49,254 bases of DNA from CAKSQF01 sp964568425 (GCA_964568425.1 CAZMPO010000015.1:1-49254); one strand, 5' to 3'; shown: positions 40,326-49,226, counted from the stretch's first letter. A program made the numbers and translations. Notes: generated by a model not told the origin, from the letters alone.

Positions 40326-41384
40326 ATGATGAACACAACGATAAAAGAATTTATTTTCGGTAAGCTGCAGGACGGCACGCCCGTTTTCGGATACGAGCTT
40401 GCATCGGACAAGACCACTGCCGTTATAACCACCTACGGCGCGAGGGTACAGAGCCTCGTGTACGACGGTGTATCGGTAGTCTGCGGCTTTGACAGTCTCG
40501 AGGGACAGCTCCGCGACGGAAGCTATCAGGGCTCGACGGTCGGAAGATACGCAAACCGCATATCCGACGGCAAATTTACATTAAACGGCAAGGAGTATGT
40601 CCTTGCGTGCAACGAAAGCTCGCGCGGAGAGCATCTGCACGGCGGAAACGTCGGATTTTCGGCACGCGTATGGAACAAGCTTTCGACCGAGCTGACAGAG
40701 GACTCGGCGTCGGTGACACTCGGTCTTGATGTAGGTGACGGCGAGGAGGGCTATCCCGGAGCTCTCGCGGTCAGCGTCAAGTTTACTGTCAAGGATAACG
40801 CTCTGTCGATATCCTATGCCGCAACGACAGATGCCGACACGATCATCAACATGACAAATCACAGCTATTTCAACCTCTCGGGCGTCGGCGGAACGATCAC
40901 CGATCACACGCTGACTCTCGCATGCGACAAATATGTCCCCGTAAACGACAGGCTCATCCCCTTCGGAGAGCTTGCATGTGTCAAGGGAACTCCCTTTGAT
41001 TTCACCGAGTGCAAAGAGCTTGGCAGAGACATCGAGGCAGACGATCTGCAGATCAACACCGCAGGCGGATACGATCACTGCTTCGTTCGCGAGGACGGTG
41101 CCGAAAAGAGTGCGCCCGAATGGATGGGCACGCTGAGATCGCCGATCACGGGCATCAAGATGGACATCCTCACGACCGAGGGCGGCATCCAAATGTATTC
41201 GGGCAACTTCATGACCGACGACAATCCCTTCTTCGGCAAATTCGAGCAGAAACGCTTCGGTGCGGTCGCACTCGAGTGCAACAGAATGCCCGACTCGCCC
41301 AATCAGAAGAACTTCCCCTCGCCCATCCTCCGCGCAGGTGAAACATACAAGCAGGTCACCGTTTACAGCTTCAGCAGAGACTGA
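40326..41384 (+). CDS. galM: aldose 1-epimerase (mutarotase)
   Basis: 352 residues; AAAGGA seven bases before ATG. Interconverts alpha- and beta-anomers of galactose/glucose in the cytoplasm. Family blocks: QGSTVGRYANRI, GEHLHGGNVGF (first active-site His), NMTNHSYFNLSG (second His, about residue 180), GGYDHCF, and FGAVALECNRMPDSPNQ with the catalytic Glu (about 320). Length 350 is typical. Single-gene unit with its own strong promoter. Confidence 0.95.
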   Translation: MMNTTIKEFIFGKLQDGTPVFGYELASDKTTAVITTYGARVQSLVYDGVSVVCGFDSLEGQLRDGSYQGSTVGRYANRISDGKFTLNGKEYVLACNESSRGEHLHGGNVGFSARVWNKLSTELTEDSASVTLGLDVGDGEEGYPGALAVSVKFTVKDNALSISYAATTDADTIINMTNHSYFNLSGVGGTITDHTLTLACDKYVPVNDRLIPFGELACVKGTPFDFTECKELGRDIEADDLQINTAGGYDHCFVREDGAEKSAPEWMGTLRSPITGIKMDILTTEGGIQMYSGNFMTDDNPFFGKFEQKRFGAVALECNRMPDSPNQKNFPSPILRAGETYKQVTVYSFSRD

Positions 41385-41418
41385 GTTGCGGAAAAATCGA
41401 AAAAAAAGAAAAATTGTT

Positions 41419-41447
41419 ATTGACAAATCACTCGGTTTGTGATATAA
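41419..41447 (+). promoter_or_regulatory. consensus promoter of the repeat-RNA/nuclease cassette
   Basis: TTGACA (41419..41424), 17 bases, TATAAT (41442..41447); start predicted near 41454, 50 bases before the first repeat. Confidence 0.85.
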
Positions 41448-41453
41448 TATCAG

Positions 41454-41649
41454 TGTAAGATGGTTTTCTGTCTTACGGTGTGACCGACACCTAAAATTCG
41501 ATATCGATGCCGGGTGTAAAGACCGGAGTGTTGGCAGGCAACAGAAAAACCTGAAGCGATGCCGGGTGTAAAGACCGGAGTGTTGGCGAACAACAGAAAA
41601 ATCGGTCGCATACAGGGAGATGATCGGCACTGCGGTGTCGGCGTCTCCC
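41454..41649 (+). ncRNA. tandem-repeat RNA, candidate type III antitoxin
   Basis: Two tandem repeats with a 52-base period: R1 41505..41556 and R2 41557..41603. Both begin CGATGCCGGGTGTAAAGACC then GGAGTGTTGGC (31 identical bases), have three variable bases, then CAACAGAAAAA. Within each, TGTTG/CAACA makes a small hairpin and CCGG segments can pair. Two hairpins precede them (GTAAGA/TCTTAC, GGTGT/ACACC). The unit ends in GGGAGA ... TCTCCC (41615..41649) with a weak T-run, just before the nuclease gene. This promoter, repeats, leaky terminator, toxin order is that of ToxIN/CptIN/TenpIN systems. Confidence 0.65.
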
Positions 41650-41675
41650 TTAAATAATAATACAGGAAATCAAAA

Positions 41676-42326
41676 ATGGGTAATTACACCAAGGAACAGG
41701 CAATAGCAATAGTGACATCTTGCGCAAGATCGTACAAAGAAAACCTTGCAAACAAATCGCTTCTTCTCTTATGCTTAAACCAAAATCAGCAGTTTTTCCA
41801 CATTGAACTGACATTCGACGCAAGCAATTTCTTACATTTGACCGGAGTGAAGCCTCGGACATATCTTGACAAAGACGGCATTCCTCGCAAGTTGGGTGCA
41901 GGAGAGTTTTATCGCCGCTGTTTGGAAAAAAAGCTTAGTGTAAATGACTTTGATTTGGCACAAGATGGTACAACCAAATTAAAGCTCGATGTCTTGCCCA
42001 TGATCATGACCAAAAATCTGTCCGCTGTGATGATTGGCGATTACAACTCGGCAAACCCTCGTCTCTACACCGAAAAATTGGTCGGCGGTGTAACTGCGTG
42101 TGTAGGATTCGTGCAAGACCCATCTAAGCGATATGTTCCCAATACGGTCCTTAAAGCAGACATCAGAGATAATATCACAACCCCCGCAAGAATAATTGCT
42201 GTTTTCCGGAAATCGAAAAGCGACGATTATTACGACGAATTGACATACAAGGCGAAAAAATTTGATTTTAGTAATATTTGCTATCCATCGCAATTTGCTT
42301 ACTTGTCATCTTTTCTTTCTACTTAA
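41676..42326 (+). CDS. PBECR4-like nuclease-fold protein, candidate toxin
   Basis: 216 residues; AGGAAA six bases before ATG. FFHIELTFDASNFLHLTGV (about 40-58), FYRRCLEKKLS, GTTKLKLDVLPMIM, MIGDYN (about 121-126), and YVPNTVLKADIRDNIT with RIIAVFRK match my recollection of the PBECR4 group (phage-Barnase-EndoU-ColicinE5/D-RelE-like nucleases), predicted RNases usually found as toxins or phage-borne effectors. No signal peptide and no protein antitoxin gene adjacent. The AT-richer coding region and private promoter/terminator mark it as an accessory cassette. The upstream tandem-repeat RNA is the obvious candidate to restrain it. Whether it is related to ToxN/CptN or an independent RNase adopted into the same layout cannot be settled by eye. 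Confidence 0.7.
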   Translation: MGNYTKEQAIAIVTSCARSYKENLANKSLLLLCLNQNQQFFHIELTFDASNFLHLTGVKPRTYLDKDGIPRKLGAGEFYRRCLEKKLSVNDFDLAQDGTTKLKLDVLPMIMTKNLSAVMIGDYNSANPRLYTEKLVGGVTACVGFVQDPSKRYVPNTVLKADIRDNITTPARIIAVFRKSKSDDYYDELTYKAKKFDFSNICYPSQFAYLSSFLST

Positions 42327-42336
42327 CGACAATCAA

Positions 42337-42366
42337 AAAACCGATCTTTTTCAGGTCGGTTTTTTG
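42337..42366 (+). terminator. terminator of the nuclease cassette
   Basis: AAAAAACCGATC / GGTCGGTTTTTT followed by GTTTTCTT. Confidence 0.85.
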
Positions 42367-42456
42367 TTTTCTTCATAAAACCGTCACATTGGGCGATTAT
42401 AATATGGGTGTAAAGACAAATCGAGGCTTTTGCCTTGTTTGAAAGGAAGAAAAACA

Positions 42457-44013
42457 ATGAGTATGGATCTTAACGAACGCCCGTTTGATGAAAACGGCGA
42501 TGTGTCCGAAAATACCGAAAATACCGAAAATACCGAAAGCACCGAAAGTGCTGCATCCGAGCATGCCGAGGAGAATGTATCCAACGGCAGTTACTCGCTT
42601 GCCTCCGACGAGATCGTCGAAAAGAAGACCTTTTTCGATCCGCCCGTGCAAAATCAAAATGCAGGCGGCGGACACGAATACGAGTACGGATTTGACAGCA
42701 GAAGCGGCAAATATTCTTACTCGACCCCCAACTCCGAGCCTCAGCAGTCGGAATACCACGCACCAAGCGGCGGCAAAAAGAAGGGCAAAAAGAATGGCGG
42801 CAAGATCGCGATCATCTCGATTGCCTGCGCGCTCTGTCTTGTCCTCTCGTGCGGACTCGGCGGAGTTGCGGGTTATCTTGCAGGTGCCCATGCAGGTTCC
42901 GGCTCACAAAACGGAGGCGGTGCGTCCGCCGCGAAGCCGCAGGAGCCCTCGGCTACCGTTCAAAATTACACAACGGTGATCGAGAACAATGCGACAAATC
43001 AGTCGAGCGCGCTCACAAAGGCGGCAGAGGCTGCGCACTCATCGGTCGTCATAATCGACGTCTACAGCAGTGAGGATTACGAAAAGATCAACCAGCCCGA
43101 GGGCTCGGGTTCGGGTGTGATATGGACATCCGACGGATATATCGTCACCTGCAACCATGTTGTCGAGGGTGCGAGCATAGTAAAGGTCACGCTTGAAGAC
43201 GGAAGCGTATACCCTGCCGAGATCATCGGAACAGACTCGAAGACCGATATCGCGGTCATCAAGATCTCCTCGACCACAACGCTCACGCCTACCATCGTTC
43301 GCGGCACCGATCTCATTCTTGCCGAATCGGTCATTGCCATCGGCAATCCGCTCGGCGTACTCGGCGGAACGGTAACATCGGGCATCATTTCGTCTCTTGA
43401 GCGCACGATCACGGTCGAGGGGCAGTCAATGACACTTCTCCAGACCGACGCGGCAATAAACTCGGGCAACTCGGGCGGCGGACTTTTTGACATCAACGGT
43501 TCGCTCGTCGGTATCGTCAACGCAAAATCGACCGGCAGTACGGTTGAGGGCATCGGCTACGCCATCCCGATCGGCACGGTCAAGACTGTAGCAAACGAGC
43601 TTATCGAGCACGGATATGTCACGGGCAGACCACAGCTCGGCATCACGGTCGTCGGTGTGACCGCTCAAAACTACAGCTATCTCTTTAGTGCGGGCTACTA
43701 CCCCGAGCTTGAACAATATGCGACAAAGACGCAAAAGGACGGATGGGGCATCACGCGTAAAACCGTCGTTCCGGGTGTATACATCGTCGACACAGCGCTT
43801 GTCGGCGGATACGCGGAAGGCTCGGACACTCTCCTCTTCGGCGACAAGATACTCTATGTCGGGCAGACCGAGATCAGCGATTCGACAGACGTCAAATCGG
43901 CACTCGCCGAATACAGCGCGGGCGATACAATTTCGGTGACCGTTCTCCGCGAGCAAAAGACCACGGTCATCATCAACGTGATACTCGGTCAAGCAGGCGC
44001 GACAAACCAATAA
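42457..44013 (+). CDS. HtrA/DegP-type S1C serine protease with PDZ domain
   Basis: 518 residues from ATG 42457 (AGGAAG upstream). A long acidic cytoplasmic N-terminus (1-110) with an ENT micro-repeat (a run of AATACCGAA units), then one membrane helix (about 118-142), so the protease faces outside. Trypsin-like domain about 195-385: His 234 (TCNHVVEG), Asp 264 (KTDIAVIKI), Ser 339 (NSGNSGGGLF). One PDZ domain follows (about 395-515; LGITVVGVT ... GDKILYVGQTEI). Degrades or refolds damaged exported proteins. A two-component system follows 38 bases downstream, as is common for htrA genes under envelope-stress control. Confidence 0.93.
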   Translation: MSMDLNERPFDENGDVSENTENTENTESTESAASEHAEENVSNGSYSLASDEIVEKKTFFDPPVQNQNAGGGHEYEYGFDSRSGKYSYSTPNSEPQQSEYHAPSGGKKKGKKNGGKIAIISIACALCLVLSCGLGGVAGYLAGAHAGSGSQNGGGASAAKPQEPSATVQNYTTVIENNATNQSSALTKAAEAAHSSVVIIDVYSSEDYEKINQPEGSGSGVIWTSDGYIVTCNHVVEGASIVKVTLEDGSVYPAEIIGTDSKTDIAVIKISSTTTLTPTIVRGTDLILAESVIAIGNPLGVLGGTVTSGIISSLERTITVEGQSMTLLQTDAAINSGNSGGGLFDINGSLVGIVNAKSTGSTVEGIGYAIPIGTVKTVANELIEHGYVTGRPQLGITVVGVTAQNYSYLFSAGYYPELEQYATKTQKDGWGITRKTVVPGVYIVDTALVGGYAEGSDTLLFGDKILYVGQTEISDSTDVKSALAEYSAGDTISVTVLREQKTTVIINVILGQAGATNQ

Positions 44014-44051
44014 AACGAATAAAACGAATAAAACACAGGCGAGGGAAGGAC

Positions 44052-44774
44052 ATGACAGGACAGAGGATACTCATCGTTGATGATGAGGAAAAGATCAGAT
44101 CGCTCGTGCGCAAATACGCCGAATTTGAGGGATATACCGTCGACGAGGCGGCAAACGGGCTTGACGCGCTGACTCTTTTTGACAAAAATGCTTACGATAT
44201 CGTCATAATGGACATAATGATGCCCATGCTTGACGGTCTGTCGGCAAGCCGCGAGATACGCAAAAAATCAAATGTTCCGATCATCATGCTTTCCGCTCGC
44301 GGTGAGGAATACGATCGAATAGGCGGTTTTCAGCTCGGTGCGGACGACTATGTTGTCAAGCCCTTCTCTCCGAAGGAGCTGATGCTGAGGATCGAGGCGG
44401 TGCTCAGACGCACATCCGACAGATCGTCCGACCCCACTCTCTCGGGAGGGAGCTCTCCCGAGGGGGGCGTCCGCCGCGATATTTTCACGCTCGAAGGGCT
44501 TGAGATCGATTTTACCGCGCGTATCGTCAAGGTCGACGGTAAGGTCGCCGAGCTATCCCCAAAGGAATACGAACTGCTTTTCTATCTCGTTCGCAACCGC
44601 AACATTGCCCTCTCGCGCGAGAAGCTCATCTGCGAGGTCTGGGGATACGACTTCTTCGGGGACGACCGCACGCTCGACACACACATAAAGCTCCTGCGCC
44701 GCTCTCTCGGTCAATACAGCAAATTCATAGTAACGTTGAGAGGGGTTGGATACAGGTTTGAAAGCACGAAATAA
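44052..44774 (+). CDS. OmpR/PhoB-family response regulator
   Basis: 240 residues; GGGAAGGAC precedes the ATG. Receiver domain: acidic Asp 10-Asp 11, phosphoacceptor Asp 54 (VIMDIMMPML), and Lys in DYVVKPFSP. A Ser/Gly-rich linker (SDPTLSGGSSPEGGV) joins the winged-helix trans_reg_C domain with SPKEYELLFYLVRN, DRTLDTHIKLLRRSL and GVGYRFE. Phosphorylated by the kinase encoded next, whose start overlaps its 3' end. The htrA gene upstream is a likely target. Confidence 0.95.
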   Translation: MTGQRILIVDDEEKIRSLVRKYAEFEGYTVDEAANGLDALTLFDKNAYDIVIMDIMMPMLDGLSASREIRKKSNVPIIMLSARGEEYDRIGGFQLGADDYVVKPFSPKELMLRIEAVLRRTSDRSSDPTLSGGSSPEGGVRRDIFTLEGLEIDFTARIVKVDGKVAELSPKEYELLFYLVRNRNIALSREKLICEVWGYDFFGDDRTLDTHIKLLRRSLGQYSKFIVTLRGVGYRFESTK

Positions 44775-46266
44775 AGAGCGCGGAGCAAGGGCGCAGATAC
44801 TTTCATGCTTCATAATTTTCATCGCCATAGCGATCGCTCTGCTCACCCTTCTGCAGGTATTCTTTCTGAAATATATCTATCGCGCGGTAAAGCTGTCCGA
44901 GATGAACGATGCGGCAGAGCATCTGGCTGATGCCATGGGCACCGACAGTCTCTACCCTCTTGCCGAGGAGCTGGCTGATTCTCGCGGTGTTTGCAGTATG
45001 ATCTTTGACCCGACCTATTCGGCAAAGATAAAGCTGCTGTCCTCACCGCCTGCAGGCTGTCTGCTCTATGATCTTTCATCCGCCGACTGTGCCGAAATTT
45101 ACAGATCATTGAAGGCATCCGATGACGAAATGCTCGTCCGCAGTGCCTCTTTGGTACGCGGCTCTTCTTTCTCCGGGCATTTCGAGGTAACGCGAGACAG
45201 GGTGGAGCTGTCCGACTACTCATTCTTTTCGGGCGATGATCAGCAAAATGTCATTTTGGCGATTCCCGTGACAAATGCCGACGGCGATGAGCTTATGCTG
45301 ATAGTCAACACATTTTTGACACCGATCAGCGCGATCACGCGAACGATCGGCATAATACTTGTCGTGGTGGGGGTAATTCTCGTCCTTCTCGCCTTTGTGA
45401 TCGCGAGATATCTGTCGGGCAGGATAGCGAAGCCGCTGGCGAGGATGAACAATCGTGCCAAGCTGCTCGGCGAGGGCAATTACGATGTCCGATTTGACGA
45501 AAGCGCGGGATATCGCGAGGCAAGCGAGCTTGCATCAACCCTCAATCACGCGGCATCCGAGCTGTCGAAGGTCGATGCGCTCAAAAACGAGCTGATAGCG
45601 AACATTTCGCACGATCTGCGCACGCCGCTGACACTGATATCCGGCTACAGCGAGATAATGCGCGACATCCCGGGCGAGATAACCACCGAAAATCTCCAAA
45701 CGATAATAGACGAGACATCCCGTCTTTCGTCGCTCGTATCAGACATGCTTGAAATATCGAAGATACAAAGCGGCAACGTGACGCTCTCGGTCGAGAGCTT
45801 TGATGTTGCAGACGAGCTTGAAAAAATAAAAAAGACCTACAACACGCTTGCAGGTCGGATGGGATATAACATCGTCGTCGAGTGTATCGGTGACGGCAGG
45901 ATAAGTGCCGACCGCGAGCTGACTGTGCGTGCGATAATGAACCTTGTGAACAACGCAATGACCTACACAGGTGATGATCGCGCGATCGGCATACGAATGA
46001 TCGGCAAAGAAAGTGCCGTGCGCGTCGAAATAAGCGACAGCGGCGACGGCATACCGCCCGACAAGCTCGATCAGATCTGGGAACGCTATTACAAGGTCGA
46101 CGCCGAGCACAAGCGCGCATCGAAAGGAAGCGGACTCGGACTGTCGATCGTGCGCTCGATCGTAACCATGCACGGCGGAGGCTACGGTGTCCGCAGCCGC
46201 GAAGGTCACGGAAGCGTCTTCTGGATAGAGCTCCCGCGCATCCCGGGTACGGAAATAGGAAATTAA
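44746..46266 (+). CDS. sensor histidine kinase (HAMP, HisKA, HATPase_c)
   Basis: 506 residues if the TTG at 44746 is used; another TTG at 44758 gives 502. Neither has ideal ribosome-site spacing (GAGAGGGG), but translation is coupled to the response regulator, which it overlaps. Helix 1 about 17-45, extracellular sensor about 46-195, helix 2 about 199-222, HAMP, then NISHDLRTPLTLISGYSE with His 289, N-box NLVNNAMTY, G1 DSGDGIPPDKL, G2 GSGLGLSIV. The 150-residue extracellular domain matches nothing I know. Likely senses envelope state and controls htrA (inference). Confidence 0.93.
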   Translation: MDTGLKARNKERGARAQILSCFIIFIAIAIALLTLLQVFFLKYIYRAVKLSEMNDAAEHLADAMGTDSLYPLAEELADSRGVCSMIFDPTYSAKIKLLSSPPAGCLLYDLSSADCAEIYRSLKASDDEMLVRSASLVRGSSFSGHFEVTRDRVELSDYSFFSGDDQQNVILAIPVTNADGDELMLIVNTFLTPISAITRTIGIILVVVGVILVLLAFVIARYLSGRIAKPLARMNNRAKLLGEGNYDVRFDESAGYREASELASTLNHAASELSKVDALKNELIANISHDLRTPLTLISGYSEIMRDIPGEITTENLQTIIDETSRLSSLVSDMLEISKIQSGNVTLSVESFDVADELEKIKKTYNTLAGRMGYNIVVECIGDGRISADRELTVRAIMNLVNNAMTYTGDDRAIGIRMIGKESAVRVEISDSGDGIPPDKLDQIWERYYKVDAEHKRASKGSGLGLSIVRSIVTMHGGGYGVRSREGHGSVFWIELPRIPGTEIGN

Positions 46267-46308
46267 AAATCGCTCCTTTTGGCAGTCAAGTCAAAAGGAG
46301 CGATTTTT
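46266..46308. terminator. bidirectional terminator between kinase and PPTase genes
   Basis: AAAAATCGCTCCTTTTG / CAAAAGGAGCGATTTTT, 17 bp perfect, 10-base loop. The right arm encodes the last residues of the convergent PPTase gene. Confidence 0.9.
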
Positions 46309-46828
46309 GGGGTTTGGGTGAGCAGATAACACTCATTTCCCCCTTCTCATCAAGGCAAACGACCTCGCAGGAGGTTATCTCGGGAGATGTACAAACGCAG
46401 ACGGGGATGCCTTGAAAATCATACTCGAAAAAGGCATGCTCCCTATCGGGGAGGGTCATGGGGAGACCGCAGGAGAGCCATTTGGCGTGGCTTTCGCATC
46501 TTGTCCAAAGTCGGGTGCGCAAAATCGGGTCGGGGGGCGGGAGCTCGCCGACAAACCGGCGCATCGCGGCGTCCGATATCATCCTTGGTGACTGTATATC
46601 GACACCGACCTCGGCGTCGGAGACGGCTATCGCTATCGCGCCGTCGGTATGCGAAATGTTGAAAAATGTGCCCGACCCCTCGATATACGGCTTTCCGAAC
46701 CTGCCTTTGATTATTTTTTCGCCATTTTTGATTATTCCGAGCGAAAAGAGCAGATCGTGGGCAATTTGCGACTGCATCGAGGACGGCAATGACCCATCGA
46801 TACTCTTAAGATACAGCTTTAGCATCAT
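46286..46828 (-). CDS. 4'-phosphopantetheinyl transferase
   Basis: 180 residues from the first of two adjacent ATGs (46828), overlapping the end of rnfD by 23 bases. Transfers phosphopantetheine from CoA to a carrier-protein serine. Motifs: TFFNISHTDGAIAIAVS (His 60), VGVDIQS (Mg-binding Asp 77), and WTRCESHAKWLS (Glu 112, Lys 116), where the canonical WxxKE Lys is Cys. Length is between AcpS (about 120) and Sfp (about 225), closer to compact Sfp-type. No carrier-protein or NRPS gene in the window. Confidence 0.82.
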   Translation of the reverse strand: MMLKLYLKSIDGSLPSSMQSQIAHDLLFSLGIIKNGEKIIKGRFGKPYIEGSGTFFNISHTDGAIAIAVSDAEVGVDIQSPRMISDAAMRRFVGELPPPDPILRTRLWTRCESHAKWLSCGLPMTLPDREHAFFEYDFQGIPVCVCTSPEITSCEVVCLDEKGEMSVICSPKPQKSLLLT

Positions 46829-47792
46829 TTTTCTTCTGTTTTGACCCACGGTGAACGCCGCCGAATGGGGGAGGCGAGGTAAATCTGTCCAAAAGAGGTG
46901 TAAACAGCGAAAAGAGTGCGATCGTCGGATAGACGGCGTCAAATTTAAGATATATACGCCCGAGCATCGATACCGCGCCGATCAGCGCACCGAAGATCAG
47001 TCTGCCTGCGCATGATGTGGGCGCGCGCCTTTTATCGGCGGCGACAAAGATCGCGCCGAAGATCAGCGACCCGGAGCAAAGCTGTGTCAATGCATAGCGA
47101 TAATATTCCACGCTGTCGGGAGCAAGCTCGAACGCGACCAGCACGCCCGCGCCGACGAGTGCGACCGGGATCTCCCACGAGATGCGACCGCGGACGAGAA
47201 GATAGACAAAGCAGAGCGCAAGAAGGATCACCGACATCTCGCCGAGCGCACCGGGCACTCTGCCAAGGAGCATGTCGAAGACCTCGACATCGGGGAGCTT
47301 TTCGAGAAAGAGGCTGTCAAGCGGCAGCTCAACACGGTCACCCGAATAGACAAATGATGCCGACATTCCGCCCGACACCAAAAACAGGACTGTATATCCG
47401 ACGGCAATCGGCGATATGATACCGCCGAGCAGGCGATATGCGGCGATCGCTGTGACATCGACAACAAGCAGTGCGAGTATCGACACATTGATCGGGAGCA
47501 CACAGGCGGCAGAAAGCCCGATCAGCACGGGATAAAGATCGACACCGATCGAAAATCTCTTTTTGCCTATCTTTGCCATGGCAAATCTCAGCGCGATATC
47601 GATCACGACAGCAAAAACCAAGGACAGTCCCGCTGTCAGCAGTGCTCTGTACGAATGCCCGACAGCCGCCCAAAGGATGAGCGGAAGGAGCGCGACGCAT
47701 ATCTCGATCTCCGCGATGTGCGCACCATCGCGCGAGCGAATGAACGGTGCCGACATCGTGCTTTGTTTACTCATTTTTGAACCGGGAATCAT
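46806..47792 (-). CDS. rnfD: RnfD/NqrB-family membrane subunit
   Basis: 328 residues, about nine to ten membrane helices. ATG 47792 overlaps the stop of the upstream rnfC (ATGA), so translation is coupled. The family blocks MSKQSTMSAPFIRS, IDIALRFAMAKIGKKRF, and LIFGAIFVAADKRRAPTS + CAGRLIFGALIGA (the RnfD/NqrB signature GRLIFG) are seen. RnfD binds FMN/riboflavin and contributes to the ion path of the ferredoxin:NAD+ Rnf complex. Only rnfC and rnfD are here: no rnfG, E, A or B follow, and a PPTase gene takes their place. Confidence 0.85.
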   Translation of the reverse strand: MIPGSKMSKQSTMSAPFIRSRDGAHIAEIEICVALLPLILWAAVGHSYRALLTAGLSLVFAVVIDIALRFAMAKIGKKRFSIGVDLYPVLIGLSAACVLPINVSILALLVVDVTAIAAYRLLGGIISPIAVGYTVLFLVSGGMSASFVYSGDRVELPLDSLFLEKLPDVEVFDMLLGRVPGALGEMSVILLALCFVYLLVRGRISWEIPVALVGAGVLVAFELAPDSVEYYRYALTQLCSGSLIFGAIFVAADKRRAPTSCAGRLIFGALIGAVSMLGRIYLKFDAVYPTIALFSLFTPLLDRFTSPPPFGGVHRGSKQKKNDAKAVS

Positions 47793-49072
47793 CGGTCATG
47801 CACATCCTTTCCGGCAGATTTTTTTGCGGCGATCATTGACGAGATCGAGATCCCCGACGGACAGACAAAAGAGCAACAGCCGCAACCTATGCAAAGTGAG
47901 GCGTCCGCGCTCGGCATATCGCCCGAGAGAAGCTTGTCAAATTTGCGCAAGATGCCGTTGCCCTCCACCTGCGCGATGCGAGACGGAAGCAGATACATCG
48001 GGCAAACAGCGGCGCAAGAGCCGCAGGAGATGCAATCGTCAGGCTTTTTGCAGCTTTGATCGGTCACCGTGATGTGGCGCGTGAATCTGCCGATCGGGTC
48101 ATCCCTTCGGCGCACTCTGCCGCGCATAAGTCCGTTTTCGATGATCGTGCCGCCCTCGTCCGCAGAGCAGACATCAAGGACGGTCGATATCGGCGCAAAA
48201 AGCGTTGCCGCGATCAGTCCGCCGTCCTCGACCGCATCTCCGCCGACATATATGATCGGGTTGATATAGGGCTTACCGAGGACGAATGCGTCATAGACCG
48301 CCACCGCCGCATCAGATGTGAGAATAAGCATTCCCGTCTCCTCGGGGCGACGGCGAGGGGAGAGCTCGTTTCCGCATATGAGATAGTAAAGAAGATGCTG
48401 TTCATCCGACGGATAGATCGGATCGACGAGCGAAACATCGAGCAGTCCGCCGCCCGTCTTTTTGACCTGTGCACCGATCTTCGAGGTCAGCGCGTCACCG
48501 CGAGGGAGAACGATCGAGCCCTCGACGATACCGAGTGCCGCCATGATGATCTTTGCTCCGCCGATCATCTTGTCAGTGAGTGCGGCGGCGACCGATCGGC
48601 AAATTCCGCAGGCGGGTTCTGTGTCAAAGGCGACTATCGCAAGCCTGTACGATCTGCCGTACGACCGCTCCGCCTTGTCGGCGAGAGATGCACCGTATCC
48701 GTCGGGGATGGCAAATCGGCGAGTGCGTGCGATAAAATCATCGGGTGTTATCTCGAGCACACCCTTACCTGTCTGCTCGCCGAACGGCAGACAGTCGGGG
48801 GATAATTTCAGCGGATCATCGCTGTCACGGGTGATCGTCAGTCTGCCGTCGTCCGAGATCGATACCTTTCCGTGTATCGGGGACAGAATGGGCATACCTC
48901 CGCCCTGTGCCAATATATCGCCTGCCAGAACGGTGTCACCATCCGAGACAAGATAGGGTGACGGAATTTTCAGAGTAATGCTGTCGGGTGCGGGCAACTG
49001 TTCGGGTGCGCGGACATTGCCGCCGATCCTTTCAAGATCAAACCCGATTCCCCCGCGAATGCTTCTTCGCAT
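47789..49072 (-). CDS. rnfC: RnfC-family iron-sulfur/flavin subunit
   Basis: 427 residues; CGGAGG eight bases before ATG. Two [4Fe-4S] motifs near the C-terminus: CISCGSCAAVCPMYLLP and CIGCGCCSFVCPSGIS. The N-terminal biotin/lipoyl-like part (SDGDTVLAGDILAQ) and the FMN/NADH module (AFDTEPACGICRSVAAAL in place of the usual ECEPY...D.R) are divergent, so NADH binding is less certain than in canonical RnfC. Couples to RnfD in electron transfer at the membrane. First gene of the rnfC-rnfD-PPTase operon. Confidence 0.85.
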   Translation of the reverse strand: MRRSIRGGIGFDLERIGGNVRAPEQLPAPDSITLKIPSPYLVSDGDTVLAGDILAQGGGMPILSPIHGKVSISDDGRLTITRDSDDPLKLSPDCLPFGEQTGKGVLEITPDDFIARTRRFAIPDGYGASLADKAERSYGRSYRLAIVAFDTEPACGICRSVAAALTDKMIGGAKIIMAALGIVEGSIVLPRGDALTSKIGAQVKKTGGGLLDVSLVDPIYPSDEQHLLYYLICGNELSPRRRPEETGMLILTSDAAVAVYDAFVLGKPYINPIIYVGGDAVEDGGLIAATLFAPISTVLDVCSADEGGTIIENGLMRGRVRRRDDPIGRFTRHITVTDQSCKKPDDCISCGSCAAVCPMYLLPSRIAQVEGNGILRKFDKLLSGDMPSADASLCIGCGCCSFVCPSGISISSMIAAKKSAGKDVHDR

Positions 49073-49104
49073 GAGATAGACCTCCGAATTATTTGTTACC
49101 CTAT

Positions 49105-49133
49105 ATTATATCAAAGTGTGCGGCTAAAATCAA
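49105..49133 (-). promoter_or_regulatory. promoter of rnfC-rnfD operon
   Basis: Minus strand TTGATT (49133..49128), 17 bases, TATAAT (49110..49105). Confidence 0.7.
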
Positions 49134-49200
49134 GGGGTAAAGAGTGAATTTTTTGATTTTTTGCGGTCGAGGTCAAAGAAATATCAAAAAATATCGAAAA

Positions 49201-49226
49201 GCAAATTGCAATAGCAAATTGCAATA
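49201..49226. repeat. tandem 13-base repeat at window end
   Basis: GCAAATTGCAATA occurs twice in succession. AT-rich and short; no assigned role. Confidence 0.6.

Noticed and set aside
41505..41603. Tandem riboswitch reading of the 52-base repeats
   Set aside because: No fit to fluoride, THF, preQ1, guanidine, glutamine or c-di-GMP cores that I can recall, and only the nuclease gene follows; the type III antitoxin reading explains the layout better, though a covariance search is still decisive.
42511..42552. AATACCGAA micro-repeat in htrA
   Set aside because: In-frame coding repeat in a disordered acidic N-terminus; probably neutral length variation.
44013..44035. AAAACGAAT direct repeats between htrA and the response regulator
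   Set aside because: Three short units that look like local slippage; no promoter or terminator signal.
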